Below are positions 12,000-22,284 of a stretch of 64,000 nt of DNA, piece by piece. Numbering within the stretch: position 1 is the stretch's first letter; each line of letters starts with the position of its first letter. Both the position numbers and the translations under genes were made by a program. The notes beneath the pieces are model-generated. The model was given only the letters and a program-made list of their open reading frames with translations. It had not been told where the DNA came from and did not search any database. The stretch is from Coenobita brevimanus (taxonomy: Eukaryota > Arthropoda > Malacostraca > Decapoda > Coenobitidae). The stretch covers positions 27,865,160 through 27,929,159 of the forward strand of contig CM064632.1 in NCBI GenBank assembly GCA_032717465.1, written 5' to 3'.

Positions 12000-12180
12000 T
12001 GTTAGGCTAATTTAGACTGCGGTTAGGTTAGGCTGGGATAGTCTAGGCTTCGTTCAAATTCGATATAGGTGGGTTAAGTTAGGTTAATTTAGGTAAACGC
12101 CTAACCGCTCTTCTAAATTAGCCTAACCTAACCTAGCCTAACCTAACTTAAACTTAACCTAGATTATCCCAGCCTAACCC
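12000..12180. repeat. TTAGG-like inverted repeat
   Basis: TTAGGCTAATTTAGA and GGTTAGGTTAGGCTGGGAT on the left reappear inverted at 12105-12180 as TCTAAATTAGCCTAACCTAA and ATCCCAGCCTAACC. The motif resembles the arthropod (TTAGG)n telomere repeat but is too degenerate and short to be a telomere. Confidence 0.6.
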
Positions 12181-12484
12181 CTTGTTGTTTATTATACTTT
12201 GCCATAAAAATGCTAGACATTCTACAGAATACCTAGGCACTCTAATAAAATCCCCAGGTAAAATGTATAAAGTCAGAATGAAATAAGCTTATTTCATACC
12301 TTGCCAAAGAATGCTAGACATTCTGTCGAATACCTAGGCATTCTATACAGTACCTTATTTTCACCCAATGCCGGTAACATTAACAGAACAGTCAAGGATA
12401 AGCAAGTGAAGTACCAGTAATTACTTGAAAACAATGTCGGGTGCAATGAAAAGCACTCCAGCATTACACCCACACAACCTTTAA

Positions 12485-12579
12485 CCCGCCCCGTCCCAAC
12501 GACGTATGGGTACGTTGCAACGATTTGCATTTGCCAGTCCCGGCGACGTACCAGTACGTCGTGCAATTGCAATGTGCAT
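12485..12579. repeat. piggyBac 5' terminal and subterminal repeats
   Basis: After the terminal repeat, CGTCCCAACGACGTA (12492) and AGTCCCGGCGACGTA (12536) form a 44-bp-spaced direct repeat. The second contains GACGTAC-CA-GTACGTC, a near-perfect palindrome. They are probably transposase-binding sites. Confidence 0.6.
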
Positions 12580-12738
12580 AATTTCGACAATTTTAAAAAT
12601 TTCGCGCTTGATTTGCGGTACGTACCCTCGCCTGACCTTCCCCTACCTGCCACCAGGCAGGGACACTCAGCGACCCCGCGCGACCTGTGCTAGCCCGCCA
12701 CTCGTCCACTCACCTGGTAGCCACGGTCCTGCTCAGAC

Positions 12739-13746
12739 ATGGCTAAGAGAGGTCTCTCAGAGAGCGAAATTCAAATCGCCCTGGACACCTTTACCGGCGA
12801 CAGTGATTCCCCACTGGATGACGAGGAGATGGACAAGGATTATGTGCAGCCAGAGGAGGAAGAAACCACCAGCAGTGACGAGGAAGTTCCGTCACCCAGG
12901 AAGCGGCAGTACGTGACTTACCGTGCTGCTAGAGAGGGGCAGGAGGCAAAGAAGGCACGTGGTATATCATATCCCTATCCCCAGCGTGCCCTGGAAGCAG
13001 AATTCGAGGTCGAGGACGAGGACGAGGACGGAGCCGTGGGATGTGCTGCCACATGGTATGGACGGGAGGTGATTACACATCGTGGCCCAGAGCGCACACC
13101 ACGTCGTATGAGCAGGTATGGGCCTAGCATTCTGTTTGGGGAGCTAGGAAGTCAAGTGGAGGGAGTGGGGAGTGAAATGGAAAGTCCTGGGATTAGGGAA
13201 AGTGAGAGTGACGTGAGTGAGTCATTGCTCTCCCTACGCAGTGTGAGGCGGCAGAGTGGATCACGTGGGCCAGTGCGGGTGCGCTCATTATCACGTGGGG
13301 TTGTGAGGGAGGGGGAAGGTGGGGAGGAACCACTCCAAAGCACGTCTTATGCTCCCCAATATTCAACAATTTCATCCCCACAGCCCCCTAATGTTCCTCA
13401 AGGCCGTAAGGGTAAGGGAAAGGGAAAGGGTAAAGGCAGAGGGAAGAGGAGTGACAGTGGGGAAGCCCTCCGTACTCCTTCTCCCCAACCTCCCCAACCA
13501 GGATCTCCTCCCCACCCAGACGAAGGCGGTGATGGGGACGAGGGATTTGTGTCGTGGGATTGGGAGGATGGGAGTGATTTTTCTCCCCTCTTCACCCCTT
13601 CACTGAGCAAGGGCGATCTGGCTGCATTGCACCAGGTATTCACTGTAATTCAAGCAGGTTGGATTTTTTCCACCTGTTTTTCAGTGAGGCATTCGTCGAT
13701 CAGATCGTTTTTCAAACAAACCTGTTTGCAAGCGCCCAGCGCCTAG
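12739..13746 (+). CDS. piggyBac transposase, N-terminal part (frameshifted)
   Basis: The ATG at 12739 opens an acidic, low-complexity N-terminal region of about 307 residues. It has DEDEDED-type runs, serine/arginine-rich stretches, a KGKGKGKGRGKR basic run and a proline-rich segment. Disordered acidic N-termini are usual in piggyBac transposases. The frame is lost at about 13659, where it should enter the conserved DFFHLFF block; the last ~30 residues of this frame are therefore spurious. One missing base in AGGTTGGATTTTTT explains the shift. An intron is unlikely: the donor-like CAGGTATTC at 13633 and acceptor-like TTTTTCAG at 13684 would remove conserved residues and give the wrong phase. 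Confidence 0.8.
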   Translation: MAKRGLSESEIQIALDTFTGDSDSPLDDEEMDKDYVQPEEEETTSSDEEVPSPRKRQYVTYRAAREGQEAKKARGISYPYPQRALEAEFEVEDEDEDGAVGCAATWYGREVITHRGPERTPRRMSRYGPSILFGELGSQVEGVGSEMESPGIRESESDVSESLLSLRSVRRQSGSRGPVRVRSLSRGVVREGEGGEEPLQSTSYAPQYSTISSPQPPNVPQGRKGKGKGKGKGRGKRSDSGEALRTPSPQPPQPGSPPHPDEGGDGDEGFVSWDWEDGSDFSPLFTPSLSKGDLAALHQVFTVIQAGWIFSTCFSVRHSSIRSFFKQTCLQAPSA

Positions 13747-15131
13747 AAAGTGAAAGATTGGGAACAAGGAGTAGGCATTCTATGATCTATGATTACCCTG
13801 TCTCCATTCCAGAAATGTTCTTATTTTTTGCCCTTGTCCTTTTGATGGGTATAATAAGAAAAAACAGAATTCCTGCTTACTGGACTAGGGACCCTGTTAT
13901 GTTTACCCCCATATTTGGTCAAGTGATGAGCCGTAATCGGTTTCAACAAATTCTAAGTCGCCTCCATTTTTATGATGCTCATGACCCTGCAAATGCAAAC
14001 AACACTGACAAAATGAGGCGAATTCGGTTGGTCTTTGATCACCTCAGGCAAACCTTTCGATCCTCATTCTATCCCTATAGAGATCTCGTCATAGACGAGA
14101 GTCTCGTGTTGTGGAGAGGCAATATTTCGTTCAGACAGTATATACCCAGCAAAAGGCACCGTTTTGGGTTCAAGATCTTTGTTATGTGTGACTGTAGGAC
14201 TGGATACGTGCAAGACATAGTCTTGTACACCGGTGCACAGACAGACATAATAGAAGATCGAAGTATAGGACTTTCGGGAGCAGTGGTAAAGACGATGGTA
14301 CAAGACTACCTTCATCGTGGTCACGTTCTCTACCTCGACAACTGGTACACTAGCCCTCTTCTCGCTCGTTATCTTCACACACATGAAACGGGAGTCTGTG
14401 GAACCGTAAAGGTGAACCGGCGTCACATGGTCAAGGTAGGGCGGAAACTTGCAAGGAGTGAGGTTGTCTTCTTCAAAGCCAACAACATCCTTGCAACAAT
14501 GTGGAACCACAACAGAGAAGTAAGCCTCTTGTCCACGGTTCACTGCCCCTTGATGCACCGTACTGATTCTGTTGATTACCATAACGAGAGCAGGCGTCGT
14601 GTTTGGAAACCTGAGTGTGTAATGGATTACAATATAAACATGCGCCTCGTGGACCAGTCTGACTCCATGATATCGACGGTAGAGTGTGCCAGGACCACGA
14701 TGAAGTGGTATAAGAAACTGTTCTTTCACTTACTAGATATCACTGTTCTGAATTGCCACCACCTTCACGCCATGACCACAGGAGTTCAGGAAACATTTGA
14801 AGGGTTTGTGAGGGAGCTCACACGAGAAATCTTTGCTAAGTATGCTGTTGAAAGGCCCCAACAGCGCCCCCGCACTGCCCCTATTACCCAGACTCCCCAG
14901 AGAATATCCGGCCGCCATTTCCCCACTCCTATCCCTCCCCAGCCCAACAGACCTAGGCCCCAGCGCAGGTGTCACGTGTGCAGTAATTCCCAGGTGAGAC
15001 TCACGACACAGAGGAAGGACATCCGCTATGAGTGCGTGCAGTGTGACGTGGGTCTGTGTATTCACCCATGTTTTAGTGAATATCACACGTTGCTGCAATT
15101 TTGGCATGGTGTGAATGCGAAAGGACGCTGA
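13659..15131 (+). CDS. piggyBac transposase, catalytic and zinc-binding part
   Basis: 490 codons without a stop. The frame starts inside the protein at the conserved DFFHLFFSEAF block, and the TTG at 13659 is only the frame entry. The RNase H-like catalytic aspartates are D146 (VIDESL), D227 (YLDNWYTSP) and D332 (LVDQSDS). The C-terminus has the cysteine/histidine motif typical of the family: C438, C441, C459, C462, C467 and C471 with H476. Residues 400-436 are a proline-rich linker. The protein would cut and paste the element at TTAA in the nucleus. Apart from the upstream one-base shift the enzyme looks intact, so the insertion is recent or the shift is an assembly error. Confidence 0.9.
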   Translation: MDFFHLFFSEAFVDQIVFQTNLFASAQRLESERLGTRSRHSMIYDYPVSIPEMFLFFALVLLMGIIRKNRIPAYWTRDPVMFTPIFGQVMSRNRFQQILSRLHFYDAHDPANANNTDKMRRIRLVFDHLRQTFRSSFYPYRDLVIDESLVLWRGNISFRQYIPSKRHRFGFKIFVMCDCRTGYVQDIVLYTGAQTDIIEDRSIGLSGAVVKTMVQDYLHRGHVLYLDNWYTSPLLARYLHTHETGVCGTVKVNRRHMVKVGRKLARSEVVFFKANNILATMWNHNREVSLLSTVHCPLMHRTDSVDYHNESRRRVWKPECVMDYNINMRLVDQSDSMISTVECARTTMKWYKKLFFHLLDITVLNCHHLHAMTTGVQETFEGFVRELTREIFAKYAVERPQQRPRTAPITQTPQRISGRHFPTPIPPQPNRPRPQRRCHVCSNSQVRLTTQRKDIRYECVQCDVGLCIHPCFSEYHTLLQFWHGVNAKGR

Positions 15132-15133
15132 AA

Positions 15134-16410
15134 TTATGAGGTAAATGCGACAGACAGACGCTCAGTGAAAATATCAGTCATGTGGATCTCCAAATATTAG
15201 TATAAAGTGCCTACGGGTAGAACATAAGTGAAAACATTGGGTGTAAGTATATAAATCTGCCCTAAGTTGAAACTTACATAGAGAGGGTTGTTTGATGCGA
15301 TATTCTGTCGCTCAGTGCAATAAATACGGCCTGTTATTATATATTTATTATTATGTGACATTCTTACGGGTATAATATAAGTTCAAATTATTGTATATGA
15401 TGATGTATATTCTAAGTCAAATATTCATAGCGTGTCTATAAAGATAAGATTTCCTGACGCTTAGTCGAATGAATAAGGCACGTATTAGTCAAAATAAAAG
15501 TCAGCAAGTGATAAAGTGAATAATTAGTATATAAGTGTGTGAGTGAATTAGTATATAAGTGTGTGAGTATTATGTATGACGAAACATTCCTTGCGAGGGT
15601 ATTTTCAGGCGATATTCTCACGCTCACTTGAATAAATAATGGCAGTAAGTATGTACAGTGCATTCTAGGGGTGTAAACGTGTGTAATGTAAGTGGGAAAA
15701 TATAATTGGAGTGAATAAATAAAGTAGATGATGAAACACGAGTGTCTGAGATCGTGGTTGCTACGTGAATAGGCGCTAGCATATCGCTAAATGCCCTCGT
15801 AATGAATGAAAATAATTGAAAACCCTCACAGTGGTGGAGGAAAGGTTCTATGTAAATGGGAAAATAATTGGAAAGTGATAAAACAATTTGGTATGTTGAA
15901 ATACGAGTCATAGCGAGTGCGCTTACTAAGCTGATGTGCGCTAAACTTATGCTGCATGTCATCATAATGAATGAAAACATCTGAAAACACTTACAAACAG
16001 TTGTAATTGGTAAATTGTCATTGAAACAGAAGTATACAAGTAGAAAAAATGATAGGTTGACTCATACCAGAAACTTAGCATATAGCATGTTACGACATGG
16101 ACCAAACTCGCTATGCTCGCGCGATGGTACAATGCTTATTTTTCCTATATATGTGTCTGAAATCCATTATATTGTTACTGTTATTGTTTATTAGTTCAAA
16201 TTCAATAAATGTAGAGGTGTTGTGTGTTGTTTCTCCCATTATTCCTTACCATAGAAAACGTAAACGCATATCCAGCCCATTACAGAATACGATACCTGCG
16301 GGGGGAAACCGCACCTGTACAGACCACTTATAGACCGCAGGGACCACTTTCTTCATGATTTTCCATCGTTTCTCGACCTAAGCGGAAGTTTTAGAAGAAA
16401 AAAAAATTTT
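15134..16410. other. piggyBac 3' non-coding region
   Basis: AT-rich DNA with AATAAA at about 15320, a likely poly-A signal for the transposase. Degenerate internal repetition is visible: CGATATTCT-containing blocks near 15299 and 15609, GTATATAAGTGTGTGAGT twice near 15530-15570, and CATAATGAATGAAAA-like blocks near 15800 and 15965. No supported ORF. Confidence 0.5.
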
Positions 16411-16414
16411 CCAA

Positions 16415-16469
16415 AAAGGCTCGGGACTGGGGGATGTCATAGGTGCGGAAAGGCTCGGGACGTGACGGG
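16415..16469. repeat. piggyBac 3' subterminal and terminal repeats
   Basis: AAAGGCTCGGGAC occurs at 16415-16427 and 16449-16461, 34 bp apart, just inside the 3' tip. In reverse they read GTCCCGAGCC and share the GTCCC core with the 5' subterminal repeats. Confidence 0.6.
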
Positions 16470-16569
16470 TTAAAACATTAGTAAGATCGGAGGGTTTAGG
16501 AGTAAAGAAACAAAATAGCAATATGAACGGGAACTTATTGTTTGCCATGTTTTACCTAACCATTGTCTA

Positions 16570-17400
16570 ACTTCACACAAAGTAATCAGCAACCACAGTT
16601 ACCTAGCAGAAAACTGTCACCATAGACACCTTGGTTCACATCTCCGGTGGAGGTTAGCATTAGCCCAGATATAGGCAGCGTGATTGCTGCCAGGATATCT
16701 GTAATTACAGCTCAATATCATTTTGTTGCTGTCACAACTTACACATCCAGTGAATGGAACCCATTGCAACTGACAAATACATGTTCTTTGTGATCTGGGG
16801 CCTTAATTGGTATGAGGGTTCAATCCATTGCTCCAAGCACTTTAGGAAGTTAACAAAGAAGAATTATCACCAACCCATAATATGGATGCATGGTAAAGCA
16901 GAAGTAGAGGAAAAATAAAGACCATAAGAAACATGCAAACATCAAGAAAAGGGGGTAGGACAGAAGACAGAAGAGGACAGTTAGGAATGAAGGACTGAAA
17001 ACAAAAAGGCTCCTCCTTAGTTGCCCTTTACAAGCAGGGATACTGGGGATGTGTTCTTTCCCTCTCTTCTCATGGGGGACCCAAGCACTTTAGAAAAATT
17101 ATTTATACTGTGGAAACCCTCTAGTCTCTGTTCTTCTCAGCAAAGCACTGGGCATCTTAATTTTTCTGTCATTTCCTGTATAAAGCATCTGTCACACATG
17201 ATATCACTTTGGATATACTTGTTGACTGATGAATACCACTCTCCAACAACACTCTGAAAATTCCCCTGGGTTGCCAAAAATTGTTGTGTAGGCAAGAATG
17301 GCATGGGAGTGTAGCATGACACTCCCAGTATGAGGCTCAAGTTCTGTTAAACGAAGAAATTTGCTCCTGGGGAGTTGATATTGTCTCAATGCATGTTAAT
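16570..17400 (-). pseudogene. PIF/Harbinger (HARBI1-like) transposase remnant
   Basis: Minus-strand fragments in several frames match the order of HARBI1-family proteins. At 17389-17290: FLRLTELEPHTGSVMLHSHA. Next: a FLAT-GNFQSVVGE block with VNKYI (17137-17340), equivalent to the helix-turn-helix-like LRFLATGSFQ region. Then YRYPGSNHAAYIW and NANLHRRCE near 16640-16720, the W/Y-PGSxHD segment of the DDE nuclease, followed by GDSFLLGNCG near 16590 (LLGDSGY block). Stops and frameshifts break it throughout. It is the source gene of the element bounded by 11488 and 17733. Confidence 0.7.
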
Positions 17401-17589
17401 CATTTATGTTATGGGGGTTCAGTGGATCCAGGAAACCTTCATTCCCTTCTCAAAGCACGATCTAGTTTACAGGCAACCATCAACTCCATACCAAGATAAA
17501 CAATAACAAGTTTGGTCCGGTTTGTCCTATAGAGAATATCAAATCGGAGTTACTTTATATACGGGTCTCAATACAGTAAGGCTGCTCCG

Positions 17590-17733
17590 ACCCAGCCTCA
17601 GCGGCTGAGGCGGCCTTACCGGGGCTTACCCTCCTGTAAGTGCTTCGTGCATGGGCCTTAGCGACCTACGGCCTTAAACTACCCGACTTAAGGCCGTGTG
17701 TAGCCTTAAGGCCGTTTGTGCATCCGGGCCCCG
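17590..17733. repeat. right inverted end of the Harbinger-like element
   Basis: In reverse this reads GGCCCGGATGCACAAACGGC with CCTTAAGGC motifs and CTAAGGCCCATGCACGA, matching the left end at 11488-11680. Confidence 0.65.
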
Positions 17734-17739
17734 GTTTAT

Positions 17740-20450
17740 TTCGCTGTCACTGCTCGTCATGAAGCTTCAAAGGATCTCAGAGTCAAATTATTTCTCTGAC
17801 TTTTCATACTTAACCTTAGAAATTTCACAGTATTTTTTATCTGGACTTTTAAAGAATTTCACACTGTGTTCGTCTTAAGTCCCGGATTTCACACCTTCTA
17901 GTATAAAAGAATGTTTATGTATCAGTCTCATATGAAATTCTACACGAATATTGTCAAGACTACTGGATTTCACGGTAGGCTAATTATTCTCCCTTAACCC
18001 TTACATTTAACTTTTTTTTTTTTCTTATTTAACTTCAAAGGACGACGTCACGTTAAGGGTTCACGGCACTTCCTCGTACTAAATCCTCCAATCAGTTTAC
18101 AGTAATTTCCCTCAACGAATTACACTCGCAAGGCCATTAAAATCAATATAGAGTTTCCAAGCTTTCTCCGAACCAACATCTAACACCCGCGGTCACACGA
18201 ACTTCACACCTGAGCCTCGCTGCCCCATGCACCTTTAACTTGTCCACTCAAAATTTCATGACGTAATTCTAAACGTCAGGATGCGTTGTCAGGCTAAAAT
18301 TCTTATTACACATTCGCATACTTTACCTTTCATGGAACTTTCACTACTTCCATATTTCCGTTAGGGTAAAATGTTGGCTAATTTGCTTGACTAAATTTCG
18401 AATCACGTTAATAATCACTTCACTTGCATAACAAATAAACACCGTAAATGCCGAGCAAGAGATACACAAAAAAACAGCGAATAATTATTAAGCCAACTGA
18501 CATGATCATGTTATCGCCATGGTTTTTATTTTGGGGGGCGAAATTAATTACTCATAAATGCGCTGCGTCATGCTTTACACGCAGCGATTCGAACGCGCTG
18601 GTCCTGTAATACTTTTTTTTTTTTTTATGATAGGCGATGAAAGAGGGTATATTTTTGCGCGTTCTGGTACGAGAGCAACCTTATCAGTGTTTTTACTCGT
18701 CAGGTGATAGTATGGGGCAAAAAATTACGTGTATTTTTTGCACACAGGTAAGGGAGCAAACTTATCAGTGATTTCCCTGCCAGATGTGACTAGGCAGCAG
18801 AGGTATAAATATAATTTCGTACGTTAGAAAAAGGAAGCATGTTGTTTTTTCTTTGCCAGATTATATAGGCGTACTAAATTACATACATCTTTGTTTACGT
18901 GTAAGAAAGTGTACCGTTCCGTGCAAGACAATTAGTAAGCGACAATATTCACACATTTATGTATCAGACAACGTTATCTTTTTTTTTTTTTTCTGTTTTG
19001 TTTACCAGTTTGCAGTAGACGGTATAACTGCATATATATCCACACGTCCAGGTATTGCGGTGGGACTTTTTTTTTTCGCTAGAGGAGAGCGAAAGTTAAT
19101 TTCTTTCCTAATGAACACAACGACCTTAAAATATATACACTTTCAGGTCACTTGGTTATACGGGAAGAAGTGCATGTATTTCAGTGTATGTTCGCGAATG
19201 GTAAGTCATGACAATATACATAAAACTCAACATGATCACATAAACTCACCGTTACGGGTGAGTGTAGGGATGGGAGATGTAAATGTGAATAAGTTTTTAG
19301 CACTTTCAGACAGAAAAGCAAGCTATATCTCTTTTTCCCTGCCAATTAATTTAGACGATGACGGTTTAACTCTACTCGTCCATATAATTTCCATACAGTT
19401 CCCAGCGACTGACGAGGTTACTGCAAAACCGTATATATTTCAGCACAAGGTATAGGAGCGCCGTTCCAGAAATTTCTCAGTGAAGACAATACTCCAAGCA
19501 GTTTCGCACAACCAATTATAATTCCCATTAAAGGTGTGGGTTTGAGGACGAGAGACTCCCGTCCACGTGGATGATTAGAGACGGGAGCTGCATGTACCCT
19601 ACCGCACATCCGAAGTGATACTGGTTCTCTCTCCCTCCAGAGCCTCTGGTAAGTTCCCCGCCATGTTTCCCTGCCCCCCTCCCTCTTCCCCCGAAACACC
19701 CAGACCCGACGGCCAGCCTGTCCGTCCTCCTTGGCAGCCGTACGACACACAAAATATTAGTCACTTTACCCTCCCCGTAACTTCTTCACGCCATTACAAA
19801 AAGTATCAACAGGAGGCTTCGTTGCACCTTTTCCTCAATGACTCATTTTAAGCATTACACATCACTATCAACTCCAACGCTATCCATAAACCTAACGTCG
19901 ATATTAAAACGATATGATTAAGAAACTGTTAAGATGTTATATGCAAAATATATCGCCATGGCAAATGAAAAAATATTATGCCACCTCTGACTGCTAGATT
20001 TTGCTTTTTTTTTTTTCGACGTATTGCTACGTCGTCTTATCCTCACCCTAACTTCCTCGTCAGAGAGGCGTAGGGGTCTTAGTACTTCATCCTTAGCGAC
20101 TCATTTTCCATATTTCATCTTAATTCCTTAGCGATTAATTTTGCATATTTTACGATACCATTGTCTTGTGTGCTATTTCCATGGCCTTAATATCGACGCA
20201 GTTTACACCAGTAACATACAAGAGGAAATTGGTGTGCAGAATTAATCGCTATAGAGGAAACAGTTACAATACCTCCAAAGCCTGTTGGAATACGCCTCAG
20301 CCAAAAACAAGGGCAAGATCCCTTATACTTATTTTTTTATGATGCCATTATTTATCGTTGTCTACTGAACACACCGATTTGTTTAAATTTTTGCACTGAA
20401 AGGAGTATATACCTCATAGGCTGCGAACTGCCAGCATTGCATTTTGTTAG
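17740..20450. other. no gene; weak degenerate repeats
   Basis: Loosely repeated TTTCCCTGCCAGAT-like and GCAAACTTATCAGTG motifs lie between about 18640 and 19400, with poly-T runs. The open frame at 18853-19455 has no recognisable domain, a poly-F run from poly-T, and is probably spurious. A CTCTG-GTAAGTT donor-like site at 19650 has no convincing exon upstream. Confidence 0.4.
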
Positions 20451-20457
20451 ATACTGT

Positions 20458-20458
<1 letters not shown>

Positions 20459-20492
<34 letters not shown>

Positions 20493-20563
20493 GGGGTACG
20501 CAGTACAAGAAAAAAGTTTACTTCGACCGAGAATAAAGAAGATTCAGTCCGAAGATGCTATTC

Positions 20564-20602
<39 letters not shown>
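20459..20602. repeat. opposed (GA)n and (CT)n arrays
   Basis: (GA)16 at 20459-20490 and (CT)18 at 20567-20602 form an inverted pair separated by about 75 bp. Confidence 0.9.
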
Positions 20603-20604
<2 letters not shown>

Positions 20605-20629
20605 CAGTTCGGACTATCGACTCAAGCAG

Positions 20630-20825
20630 GGGTATACTCTGTTCGCTTTAACTTGGCCTTAAATTGTTCTCTCTCCACCTTGAATGCTAAGTTGGGGCAA
20701 GAGATTAACACTAGAATATGGCGCTAGTCATAAGTGCTATGGGTACTGTCTTCATCTATCACTCGGCTCCCTGAAATTAGTTGCAAGAGGACATCAGATT
20801 GGGCCAAGGTATAATGAATTAACTC
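20630..20825 (+). repeat. dispersed unknown repeat, copy 1
   Basis: Shares ordered blocks with 43096-43315, including CACCTTGAA-GCT-AGTT, GATTAACACTAGAATATG, TGCAA-AGGAC and TGGGCCAAG. The family is unrecognised and no protein is encoded. Confidence 0.65.
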
Positions 20826-21107
20826 GAGCTGGTGGTGGTAGGATGCTGCTGTGATATACTATGAGGCGTTTTTTGGTGAAATGAAGCAAATGCAGTCGAG
20901 GGCCGAATGCTAATCGCTCGCCAAAATATGTTATTGAAAGTGCCAAAAATTACCTACATATCAAAGTTGAAGAAAATTGGCAAAACTCTATGGATATCAG
21001 CCGCCAAGTTTCCCTCCAAATGACAGTCTACTGTATATTGTAAAAATATATATATGGCATCTGGCATTCGGCTGTCTTTGATCAAATCCTCACCAAAAGT
21101 AATAGGC

Positions 21108-21111
<4 letters not shown>

Positions 21112-21162
<51 letters not shown>
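21112..21162. repeat. (CA)25 microsatellite
   Basis: A pure CA run, about 80 bp upstream of the truncated LINE. Confidence 0.95.
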
Positions 21163-21163
<1 letters not shown>

Positions 21164-21240
21164 TAATTCATTCAAGGTATGAAACTGTCATGTCGCTCCA
21201 CTGCAAACATCAAACGCTCTTCGTTATTTGCCAATATTCT

Positions 21241-22284
21241 TGGAGGGGAAATTGTTGAGTGCTGTGAAGAGTATGTACGAGGGAGCTAGGGCTACGGTGC
21301 GAGTGGATGGTGAGCTGAGTTAGTTCTTTGATCTCAATGTGGGACTGAAACAGGGTTTTGCGATATCTCCATGGCTGTTTAATATATACATGGATGGGGT
21401 TGTAAAGGAGGTGCAGGGTAGGGCAGTGGATGTGGGGGTGGCTCTAATGAATGAGGGTGAGATTTGGAAGCTTCCGGTGTTGCTGTTTGCTGATGATACA
21501 GTACTGTTGATTGAAGATGAATGGGAGTTGCAAGGTTTGGTGAATGAATCTGGGACAGTGTGTAGGAGGAGGAATCTGAAAGTTAATGTAAACAAAAGTA
21601 AAGTTATGGTGTTTGAGAGGAATGAAGTCACAGTGTGTGCAGTGAGGTTGGATGGTGAGGATATGGAGAATGTGAGTGCATTCAAGTACTTGGGTAGTGT
21701 GATGAGTAAGGATGGAACTTTGGGGGATGAAGTGCGTGAAGGGGTACAGCCGGGAAGGAAGGTTGCTGGTACACTGAAAGCAGTGATGAGAAATAGGGAG
21801 GTGAGTATGGAAGTTAAGAAGTCACTGCATGATAGTATTGTGATCCCTACCCTGACGTATGGAAGCTAGGCATGGACCTTGCAAGAGGGGAACAAGTCAA
21901 GAGTGAGAGCAGTGGAAATGAGTTACTTGAGAGGAGCATGTGGAGTGACGTGGAGGGACAGGTTGGCGAATGAAGAAGTGAAGGAATGCTGTGGGGTGGA
22001 TGTGGATGTGGTTGAGAAGATTAGGAGAAATACACTGAGGTGGTTTGGACATGTGAAGAGAATGGAGAATGAAAGACTGACTAAGAGGGTGTATGTAGGT
22101 GAGGTGGAGGGAGGGAGAATGAGGGGTAGACCAAGGATGAGGTGGAGGGATGGAGTTGAGAGGTATATGAGGATGGGGGGAGTGAGTTGGGGGGAGGATA
22201 GTCAAATGGTGAGTGACAGAGCAACTTGGGGGAGTTTTGTCTGCGGCCACCCTTTGCGGGATTAGGGCGTCGGACTATAGATAG
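21241..22284 (+). pseudogene. LINE family A: 5'-truncated reverse transcriptase
   Basis: Starts within the RT domain (GKLLSAVKSMYEGARATVRV) with a stop in place of the next residues. It continues through KQGFAISPWLFNIYMDG, the catalytic FADDTVLL, VNKSKVMVFER and FKYLGS. A TAG at 21867 interrupts PTLTYGS-AW. It then reads through YLRGACGVTWRD, LRWFGHVKRM and RGRPRMRWRDG to the C-terminus CGHPLRD and stop at 22264. The 3' UTR is only about 12 nt before ATAG repeats. It is the same family as 55712-57000. The short 3' UTR and microsatellite-like tail suggest the RTE clade; clade assignment is inference. Confidence 0.85.

Larger units (their letters stand above)
12485..16469 (+). mobile_element. 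complete piggyBac element with TTAA target duplication
   Basis: TTAA at 12481-12484 and again at 16470-16473 bound a 3,985-bp element. The 5' tip CCCGCCCCGTCCC and the 3' tip read in reverse CCCGTCACGTCCC match at 11 of 13 positions. A piggyBac-type transposase spans 12739-15131. About 1.3 kb of non-coding DNA follows before the 3' end. TTAA duplication, CCC tips and a DDD transposase with a C-terminal zinc motif are the defining piggyBac features. Confidence 0.9.
11488..17733 (-). mobile_element. decayed PIF/Harbinger-like element hosting a piggyBac insertion
   Basis: Inverted ends both contain ATGCACAAA beside a CCGGG-rich tip: 11488-11510 on the left, and 17711-17733 read in reverse on the right. 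Inside each end are clusters of GGCCTTAAGGC-like motifs and a shared CTAAGGCCCATGCACGA. A degraded HARBI1-like transposase lies on the minus strand at 16570-17400. The piggyBac element at 12485-16469 is nested within, so the original element was about 2.26 kb. I could not fix a 3-bp target duplication. Confidence 0.7.

Noticed and set aside
12294..12653. Minus-strand 119-codon open frame at the piggyBac left end
   Set aside because: It spans the element boundary and the terminal repeats, and no family is recognised.
13636..13684. A 49-bp intron in the piggyBac transposase
   Set aside because: Donor- and acceptor-like sites exist, but removal gives the wrong frame and deletes the conserved DFFHLFF block. 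A one-base frameshift is simpler.
14064..14729. Minus-strand 221-codon open frame
   Set aside because: It is antisense to the well-supported piggyBac transposase.
18853..19455. A 200-codon open frame
   Set aside because: It has poly-F runs from poly-T, no domain and no splice or repeat support. AT-rich chance ORF or decayed repeat.
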